From contig PYST01000351.1 of the NCBI GenBank assembly GCA_003049485.1, positions 1-40,246 on the forward strand: a stretch of DNA of 40,246 nucleotides, read 5' to 3'. This document shows, piece by piece, positions 32,726 to 40,246 of the stretch (within the stretch, counting starts at the first letter, position 1; each line of letters begins with the position of its first letter). Source of the DNA: Ophioceras dolichostomum (taxonomy: Eukaryota > Ascomycota > Sordariomycetes > Magnaporthales > Ophioceraceae). The notes beneath the pieces were generated by a model. That model did no database searches and was not told the origin of the DNA. It saw only the letters and a list, made by a program, of their open reading frames with translations. A program made the position numbers and the translations under genes.

Positions 32726-34781
32726 TGCCCGCTCATCATCGGGCACTCTGACTGCAGAGAGGCCGATGATGCTGGGGCGATCCTGCGATCCTGGGGCCGG
32801 CATGCCGATGGCAAATTCCGATCGCAAGGCAAGTGACCTCAATTTATGTGGGCTGTTTGCTGTTGGGCCTTGGAGAGCTCGGATATTCACAGAGTCCCGG
32901 CCGTACGCTACCGAGACTACCCCGAGTCCCCAGCCCCTACCTAGGCAGGTACCTAGTGAGGCATCTAGTGCCCCTCCTCTTTCTTCCCCTTCCCCTCTTC
33001 TTCTCTCCTCTTCTCGCCATGCTGTTCTTGCTGTCGCTGCCAAAAAGCCATGTCACGCCCGCAGCTCGCATCAGCACATGTTTGCAGTCGCATTTCCTCT
33101 CCCTCCCCAAAGCCTCAAAACGTGCTCCATCATGTAGGGATCTGTGGCCTCAGAATCAGGGCACGTGTGGTCCCGCCATTGGTGCAACTTGGTGTTAAGT
33201 CTCTCAATACCTAAGCGGCGCGGAGAATTGTCGGCGCACCTTTTAGTCCGGAGAGAAACCTAAACAGACAGGTAGTAGGCAAAATAGTAACGCTTGTCAA
33301 GAAAGCAAAAAAGGAGGGACAAGAAGACAAGGGGGAAAAGGGGGACTCCTCCTCTCCACCACATACATCCACAAAGCCGGCCCAGCCATCCAGCCATCCC
33401 GGTCCGGGATATGATGTCTTCGAGCTAGAGCCGGGAATCACGACCGTGCAAGCCGCTGTACAACCGTCAGTTGACCATAGAGATCAGGAACAAACTCCCG
33501 GAAAATGTCATCAAACGACGGCTTGCTGCTGCTGTTGCCCACTTGGAAACCGCTCACTAGTGGAGCTTGTCTATACTGCACCCTCCTCTTTTCTTTTTTT
33601 TACCAGGAACACACAGAGAAGAAAGGGGGCCGTCATTCATCACGGCCTCATTTTCCGGCTGCCCGGAAGTGATACTACACCCCTCCTCTCATCTCTCCCC
33701 GAGTCTCGCAACGATGCATCCATCACCAGACCTTTTCATCTCCAACTTTCATTTGCAAAAAGGAGAGCTAGGGCAGGGCCAAGGGTGATCTTGGATCAGA
33801 GGGAAGACAGGTACATTGGCATGCAGGACAGCGTCCCGGTGGTGGAGGATGGTAGATGATGAGGCATATTTGAGCGCCAGCAACAACGCCAATGGATGGT
33901 AGGTATTCAGGATAGCCGGCAAAGACCAAAAGGCACAGACTCGGCGCTGTCGGCAGTCCCAACCAACCCACATATCAACATCGTCGTCTCAAAGGGCAAG
34001 AGGCAAAAGGGAAAGCCGGCTTGCTGCCGGCTTCATTGCGGCGAGTCTCGAGTTCGAGTTGGAGGCGAGGCGATGCGAGGAGAAAAGCGAGCGAGAAGCG
34101 TGCGTAACGTAGCGGGCGGGTAGCCGGACGGACGGCTTGGCCATCCCTACCGACATTGATTTCTTTTTTCAACTCTTTAGAATATTCCATCTCAACTCAT
34201 TTCCTTCTAGTTGTTCTGGAAAAAGGAACAAACGACGAGAAAAGCCGGCGTGTTCCACTGCGGTACTCTCGCGAAGGGACGAAGCGACTCAAACTCACCC
34301 ACCCCTCATAGACAGCGCCATGCAGGAAGGGAAAAGGGTTGGCATGGCTAGTGGTTGCATGTCATACATAACCGGAAATCTGGGGTATCGATTTATTGTG
34401 ACCATGACGTGTCTCTCTCTGTCTCTGGCATAGATCTTAATCTGTATAGAGTCCATTCCTTTCATTTCGGGTATTTCTGAGCCACCAACCAACGAGCCGT
34501 CGAAGAGAAGAACAAGAGCAGCAATAGAGAGGAGAAGGAAAAGAAAATCCCTCCACCAAAGAGAAAACCGGAAACAACTTTGGAAAAGAGGGACAAAAAA
34601 TTTGGGGTAACCCTTGGAGCAAGCAAGCAAGACGAAGACAAGACGCCTGATTTCCCGTCCATCCATCCGAACCGCGCCATCAACGCACCCCATATTCTTC
34701 CATGTCCCCCCAGATGAACCTGCAGCACACCCTCTCAAGTACCGGTGCCACAACCGTCACCACCATTTCCTTTCTCTTCCT

Positions 34782-34811
34782 CCACACACACCACACACAC
34801 ACATACACACC
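34782..34811. repeat. CA microsatellite
   Basis: Interrupted CA repeat about 460 bp beyond the stop codon of the Zn2Cys6 gene. No gene overlaps it. Confidence 0.85.
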
Positions 34812-35268
34812 CCTTGCTTTTGAAGCGACTGGAAAAGCAAGCAAGCAAAGCATAGCCACAATAGAAAAAGGGAAAGAAGAAAGTAGCCGAACCGAGACCC
34901 CACAATTTTCCCTTGCATCCCATCAACATTATTTCCCAGGAAAGCGCAATCATTTCCCCCAAACATAGTTCCTAGCTGCCGTGAATCCGTGAGACATATT
35001 TCGTTGCCATCATGAGAGAGATATTAAGAGAAGAAAACGGAAAAGCAACAAGAAAAGGGAGAATTGAAAGAAAAAAGAAGCAGAAAAAAAAGAGACAAAG
35101 TGTTTTCGTTGCCGTGATCGTTCATTCGTTTACCCCTCGTCATTTTCCAGGATATCATATTTTTTTCTCGCGCGCTTTTTTTTTGCGTCTGCGTCCTCTC
35201 GTGTGATTTGCTTGCCTCATGTGTGTGTAACGTGATACCGTGTGATGATGTGATGTGACTTGCTTTTT

Positions 35269-37869
35269 TCAGTGAACGTAGTGGAACGCACTCTCCATAG
35301 CAGCAGCCGCAGCCGGATGATTCCCCATCATCCCCGCGTAGTCCATGTGGATCAGGCCGGCGGCGGTGACCGCCGCGTCGTGAACGTTTCCGTACGGCCC
35401 AGCACCGGCGGCGGTGGCGGCAGCGGCGGCGGCGGCAGTCGCGAAGTCGACCTCGTCCTGGTGGGCGGCGCCCCAGTACATGCCGTCCAGGTCCCAGAGG
35501 CCGTGCTGGTCCAGCATGCCCATCATGCCCATGCCCTCGGGCTCGAGGCCGATGGGCGACATGTGCAGCTCGGCGTCGCCGCCCAGGAGCAGGCTGTTGC
35601 TGCCGCTGCCGCCGTGGTCGCTCATGGAGGAGGCCGCGTGGTGGATGGAGCTGGTGGGGCTCTCGGAGCGGTGGCTGCCTGTGGAGCTGCTGCTGCTGGC
35701 CCCGGCGTGATGATGATGGTGGAGGGCGTGGTGTTGCTGCTGCTGCTGTTGCTGCTGCTGATGCTGCATCATCACCGGCGACCGCGACGCCTCGTACATG
35801 CGCCAGACCACCTCGCGGCTGCGGCGGGCCGCGAGCGACCAGTCCTCCATGGCCTCCAGCAGCTCGAGCGTGGCCTCGATCTGCTTATGCCACTCGGGCA
35901 CGCGCGGGCTGTTCCACTGCCAGAAGATGGACACTAGCGGGATCATGGCCGCCTGGTAGAGGAACCAGACCGCGTTCCAGCCGGACATCTGGTTGCGGGT
36001 CCACTCGCGCGCGATGTCCTCGACCGTCTGCTTGGCGAGCTCGCGGCACGTCTCGATGGCCGCGATGTCGTGCTCGGACGCGTGCGTGGAGCCGCTCGAC
36101 GCCAGACTTAGCAGCACGGGGCGGTGCAGCAGCATGCGCAGGTTCTGGTACCGCCACTTCATGATGCAGCGCGCCATGTAGAGCGGCTCGGCGCAGGGGT
36201 CCGTCGTGCGCAGCAGCCAGGGCAGGCCGGTGTACCAGTTGACCAGGGCCGCGTCCAGGTTGCAGCGGTCCTCGGTCCTCAGCAGGGGCGAGATGGCGAG
36301 CATGTCCTGGATCTGCGTCGCGATCTTGCAGAACTTGATGTTCTCGATCATGGGCAGGATGCCGGCATGCTGCGAGGAATCGCGGCCCGCGTTGACCCCG
36401 AACTCCGGCGGGCGGATGTTGATGGCCGGGCCCCAGCGGCCGAACGACGGACGACCCATCGTCGTGGTGGCCCACGTGTCCAGGCAGAAAAGACTCCACC
36501 AGGTCCGCCTGCGAGTTTCGGCAGCGACCACTGCGTCGCTGGCGCCTCGGTCCTGCTGCTGGGCGGTGCCGTGCATGGGACCCTGCGCCAGGCTTTCGCG
36601 GTGCAGACCGAGGGCACTTGCCATCCGGATCGCCGCCCCGAGCACGGCGTTTGCCATGTTGGGCCGGTTGATGTAGTGGAGGTAGAAGCCGCCGATGAGA
36701 GCGAGAGCCTGCACAGTCTCGATGTGGCTGCTCCCAAAGGCATCCATTGGCAAGTGCTCCATAGCACGGTTGTAGTAGTTGATGTGATTGTAATCGTCCG
36801 ACTTCATCGCTACCACACTACCCATGGCGAACACCATGTTCAGCAAGGCCAGCCACGCGGCATCGAATCGCTGGCCCTCCAGGTAGTCTGCGCGGAAGGT
36901 GGTCTCGTCCAGCATAGGGATGAAGACATGGATGCGCTTGAAGAAGGCGTCGATCAATGTCTGGCCCTTCCATGACCACGGAACCCTCTGAGGGTCCTTC
37001 TGCCCACTCGTCTTCTGCTTGACGGGAGGATATGCGTGCGGGATCTCCACGCTGTTGAGAGGCGCCGCCAGAGTGCTGCGCAGTGCCGGCTGCACCTTGA
37101 GCATGACCATGAGGGCCGCCTTGATAGAGGAGGCGCCGAGATATGAGGCCTGACGGTCCACCGAGAGAGACAGGGCGTTGACGTCGTCCGCCTCGGCGGG
37201 GATCGGATCCCGACCACGGCGTTCCTCGTCCCACTCTGTGTCTCTCGTGGGGATCTGCTCCAGGCTGGACAAGCTGGAGAGGCTTTGGTCTGTCTTGATG
37301 CAGAGCGGTGACTGCAGGTCGTCTCCGAGCGGTGAGGTGTTCAATGGTGGAGATGGCAGGGCCGAGGCAGATGTGTCGATGACGGGCCGGTCGAGAAGGC
37401 TCAGGAGCTCGAGACGTGAAAGGGGCAAGAGGGATTGGATTTCTTGGCCAGGATATAGGCGCTTGAGGATCGAGCGGCACTCCTCCAGAGACTGGGACAA
37501 CGCCTCTAGGGTCTTCCTGGAAGGAATCACCCGTTGCCGGTGCTTGTCATAGAAGCACCTCTTGGGAGCTCGACTTGACAAGCACTGGCCACAAGGCTGC
37601 TGGCCATCACAACGGCTATAAGGTGAGGCACGCCGCAAAAACGGTCAGCACATATTAGTAGAGGGAGAGGAAACAGGTGGATCCGAGTAAACTCACATCT
37701 TGCGCCGTTTGCACTCAGCACAGGCATGAGGTGTTGTAATCCGCTTGGAGGCGGAGCTTCCGGAGGTCTTGGGGCTCCCCTGAGAGTCTGTAGACGGCTT
37801 GCGGGGAGTGATCCCTTGGAAGGTATGGAACATGCCCCCTTGCGTGGAAATAGGGATTGCTGGTGCCAT
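35269..37869 (-). CDS. Zn2Cys6 transcription factor with fungal_trans domain
   Basis: Two exons, 37869-37697 and 37615-35269, across an 81-nt GT-AG intron (phase 2), give 839 aa. The Zn2Cys6 cluster has the classical spacing C50-x2-C53-x6-C60-x5-C66-x2-C69-x8-C78, with the intron inside it at I58. A linker with SRKTLEALSQSLEECRSILK probably forms the coiled-coil dimer element. The middle region, from LIDAFFKRIHVFIPMLDE through RRRTWWSLFCLDTW, is the fungal-specific transcription factor domain. The C-terminus carries polyQ, polyHis, Ser and polyAla runs and ends in SAFHYVH. The protein should bind CGG-type sites as a nuclear regulator. Automatic annotation often labels such proteins XlnR-like; a relation to the COL-26/BglR sugar-response group is possible but unproven here. 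It converges on the gene-poor block and is divergent from nothing visible. Confidence 0.94.
35731..35765 (-). repeat. CAG/CAA repeat encoding polyQ in the Zn2Cys6 protein
   Basis: A run of glutamine codons followed closely by a His run, in the C-terminal part of the transcription factor. Such tracts vary in length between strains and can sit in activation regions. Confidence 0.85.
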
Positions 37870-38223
37870 TTTGAAGGCAGCAACAGAGGAAGACGGGTAT
37901 CAAGAGACAAGAGAGAGGAGAGTACCCGCCAAGAATAGACTGAGGTCTCAGAGGTGTGGAGGGTAGGTCTGTGGTGCGTGAGGGCTGGGAGAGTGTAAGG
38001 TGATGGTGGGGCGGGCCACAAAGCCAAGTATATAAAGATGTGAAGGGCGAAGCTGGCTCTGCTCGTCTGTCAGATCTGAGGAAGAGGGTGGCAAACAAAT
38101 GAGGGGGGCAAAGGAAGCCGATCAGTTGAGCAGGAGAGAGAATCAGGATAAAGATAGATGTGGGGATGAGGGTTTGGCCGAGGCCGAGAGAGCAGGGAGG
38201 GAGATGAGGATTTATATATTCTA
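37870..38223 (-). promoter_or_regulatory. ATG-free candidate 5' leader and TATA-like box of the Zn2Cys6 gene
   Basis: On the minus strand, reading toward the start at 37869, there is no ATG between about 38223 and 37870. A TATA-like sequence (AATATATAAA on the minus strand) lies at 38211-38220. This fits a transcript starting below about 38190 with a leader of up to 300 nt and no upstream ORF. The first upstream ATG is at about 38226. The transcription start is inferred, not seen. Confidence 0.35.
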
Positions 38224-40246
38224 CATTGCTTGCAGTTGGAGATGAGGAATCTGGAGAATCTGGAGTCTGGAGAGAGTGTGGGGAGAGAGGATTTGGAAAG
38301 AGGAACGACATGCCAAGGTGCCGGGGGGTGCCAGCCGGTGTGGAGAAAGCTCGACGAGCTCTCGATATTACTAGTAGGCTTCACAGAGATGAGGGAGGTA
38401 TAACGGCTGGACAAGCACAGACTATGGAGCCGCCTCCGAGAGGACTGCTATAGCCGAATATAGCAGAACCCAAGTAAGTAAGGCGTATATGAGGACTAGC
38501 TCAGGTAGAGCGGGGTGGGCCAACGTAAACTGCTGAAGTAGGTACTTACGAGGTGGTCAGGCAAGGTGATCAAGGCAGGGAAGGCCAGGCAAGAGAAAAC
38601 AGGCAAGGTTGAAAGGTTGGGGATAGATGATGGGATGGGATGGAAGTAGATGGGATGGGTGTGACGATGAGCTGGAGTGCGCGTGGTTGTTAATGCCGTG
38701 TCGCCTAGGCTAGGTGGGATGTGTATGTGCGCAGCTGCAGCAGACAACCTGGGGAGGCTGCAGTAGAGCGATTGACGAGACGGACGGGCTCGCTCGACTG
38801 GCTTCAGTCACGCAACGCAACGCACGCACGGCCCACGGGAGTTTCTGCTGCAGCACTTGCACCTGCAGGCCGACAGACAAACGGGCAAACAAAAAACAAG
38901 CAGAAAGGAACACGGAGAAGACAGAAAGGAAAACAGAACGCACGCCCCTCCTCGGGACATGGGGCACAATTCCAAGAATGGCGGACATGCATGAGGAGTA
39001 AGAACGATGGGCCAGGTCACTCGTTGCCAGGAACAGTTTGGGGTAGATTCGAGAAGACAAAAATCCTCCAGTCTTCTTTAGCTTATTTCCTCTTTCTCCT
39101 TCCCTCTGTGTTGTCCCGAGCCGCCCGAACATACGAGGCCGTACCTGAAGGTAGAAATTAATAGTACGAAGACAAAGATATGCACTTGGCCAGGATGGCA
39201 GGTAAAATCCACCCACACAGTGCCTTTTCATCGATCGGTTGTGACAACCTTACAACCTAATCGCAAAAAGGAGCCACTCAAACCACAACCCAAGCCAGAC
39301 GGGCGATGGGCAGACGGCCAGAGGGAGAGAGGGAAAGGAAGAACAGGCGGGCAAGAAGACAGATTCTGAGCAGCGAGACGACATCAAGCGGGATACACCC
39401 TCTTGACCCCCTCGACCTCTCAACGTCAACTATGGGTGTGCACTGAATGTGTGTGTGGCCTGGCTTTGTGCGCTTGCTCTGTGGGCTGGCTTTCTGGTCG
39501 CCTATCGTTTCAGGGCGGGGTGAACCAGAGTGGCTTGCAGCAAGGTACGAGACGACTTACTTACATGCAGGTGGCAACTGGTGTGGATGGAGTGTGCAAC
39601 CGAGCACCTGAGCTATAACAGCAAGAAAATGAGCAGGCACGTACTCGGTACGTACTAGAGGGGTAACGGGGACGAGCCTGAAAGTACCTACCACCTGCCT
39701 CTCACCACAGGTCCAGCCCCCAGCCGTGCAGCCGAAAGCATGGTGGTGGTAGGCCGGCAGAAGGTGGTCCCTTCTTGAGTCCTTTTGGGGGCAAGGAGGT
39801 GGTGAGCATAATGAGGGGTCCGGCTTCCAATGCCAACTTGCAAGGATGCTTGATGGCAAGCAGGCCCGAGTCGTCATCGATCCATCGCATTCATCGCCAG
39901 CTCGTCCTGGACGCCTCGGACGGGGCGCCTGACAGACAAAAAGTCAAAACGACTCAGACAAACAGATCTAGACCCCTGGTAGCTGGGGGGAGCGATGGTA
40001 GTTTTTTGCAGGCTGGGCGGGCATCGAAGCCGGTGGTCGAGTGATTCGGCAGACATGGAGAGATGGGCGATCGAGTTTGACTACCTAGGTACATGGGGCA
40101 ACAGGAATTTGAAAGGCGGGGAAGAGGACAGCAGACCAGGGCCGGGGTCAGGCACCCGAGCTCAGCCCCCAAAAAATTAATGTCCCCGCATAAAAAAAGG
40201 AGCTTCAATACGCTGTCATTTTACCATCGGCCTCTACAATTCTATC
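38224..40246. other. Upstream region at the right edge, no supported gene
   Basis: About 2 kb, probably distal promoter of the Zn2Cys6 gene. It contains a TACCTAGGTA palindrome at about 40082-40091. A 198-codon ATG-led minus-strand frame (38311-37715) overlaps the real first exon in another frame and is not supported as a gene. Nothing else is recognised. Confidence 0.5.

Larger units (their letters stand above)
31901..35268. other. Gene-poor region downstream of the Zn2Cys6 gene
   Basis: About 3.4 kb with no supported gene apart from one weak candidate exon (32149-32439). It holds a 13-nt tandem repeat (31970-32015), two CA-rich microsatellites (32673-32725 and 34782-34811) and A- or T-rich stretches near 35010-35190. 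The right end should include the 3' untranslated region of the transcription-factor gene. Confidence 0.5.

Noticed and set aside
30000..34060. GGGTTCAAG and GAGTTCGAG boxes resembling tRNA T-loops
   Set aside because: No matching A-box, acceptor stem or anticodon stem could be formed around them.
32673..34811. CA-rich repeats considered as telomere-like or CRISPR-like arrays
   Set aside because: They are simple microsatellites without spacers or a telomeric TTAGGG pattern.
35260..37552. Long plus-strand frames (up to 283 codons) opposite the Zn2Cys6 gene
   Set aside because: They are antisense shadows created by the GC-rich codon bias of the real gene; Arg/Val/Gln/His-rich composition and no domains.
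37715..38311. 198-codon ATG-led minus-strand frame as a separate gene
   Set aside because: It overlaps the first exon of the Zn2Cys6 gene in another frame and has low-complexity Pro/Ser/Leu composition; kept only as a possible upstream ORF.
1..40246. Secondary-metabolite cluster or multi-gene defence system
   Set aside because: No PKS, NRPS, terpene synthase, cytochrome P450, NLR or similar core gene was seen; one MFS and one SDR alone are not evidence.

Overview
The window is nuclear DNA from a filamentous ascomycete, most likely a Sordariomycete. The evidence is short (about 75-170 bp) GT-AG introns, compact intron-containing genes, a Zn2Cys6 transcription factor, fungal-type BRO1, IST1 and AP-2 sigma proteins, and a local patch with the dinucleotide bias left by repeat-induced point mutation (RIP). 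I resolved nine protein genes to exon level: bro1, an unknown 226-aa gene, aps2, a zinc-knuckle/RS gene, ist1, an SDR, an MFS transporter, an orphan gene and a Zn2Cys6 factor. A tenth gene is only partly resolved. All splice sites and phases were worked out by hand and join in frame.

Layout. 1-2185: upstream region without a supported gene. 2186-5683 (+): BRO1, the ESCRT-associated Alix homologue. 6254-6487 (-): terminal exon of a small Cys-rich protein whose 5' end I could not resolve. 7579-8344 (+): unknown 226-aa protein. 8726-9395 (+): AP-2 adaptor sigma subunit. Four genes then follow in tandem on the minus strand: a double zinc-knuckle/RS-rich protein (12676-10359), IST1 (14480-13392), a short-chain dehydrogenase of the YMR226C type (16098-14921) and a DHA2-type MFS transporter (18740-16796). 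From 18741 to 35268 lies about 16.5 kb that is almost without genes. It holds one two-exon orphan gene (25973-26780, +), a RIP-like repeat relic (about 22681-23600), several short tandem repeats and two weak small-ORF candidates. 37869-35269 (-): a Zn2Cys6 / fungal_trans transcription factor with a low-complexity C-terminus. 37870-40246: its upstream region, including a TATA-like element and an ATG-free candidate leader.

Functional theme. Three of the recognisable genes within 12.3 kb act on the endocytic/endosomal route: AP-2 sigma (cargo uptake at the plasma membrane), BRO1 (ESCRT-III and deubiquitination at endosomes) and IST1 (Vps4/ESCRT-III regulation). They are separate transcription units, so co-localisation may be chance or conserved synteny. 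I saw no RNA gene, CRISPR array, intact transposon or recognisable biosynthetic cluster. I did not find a convincing new multi-gene system; the most notable unexplained items are the hidden Cys-rich exon, the orphan gene in the gene-poor block and the RIP-like relic.
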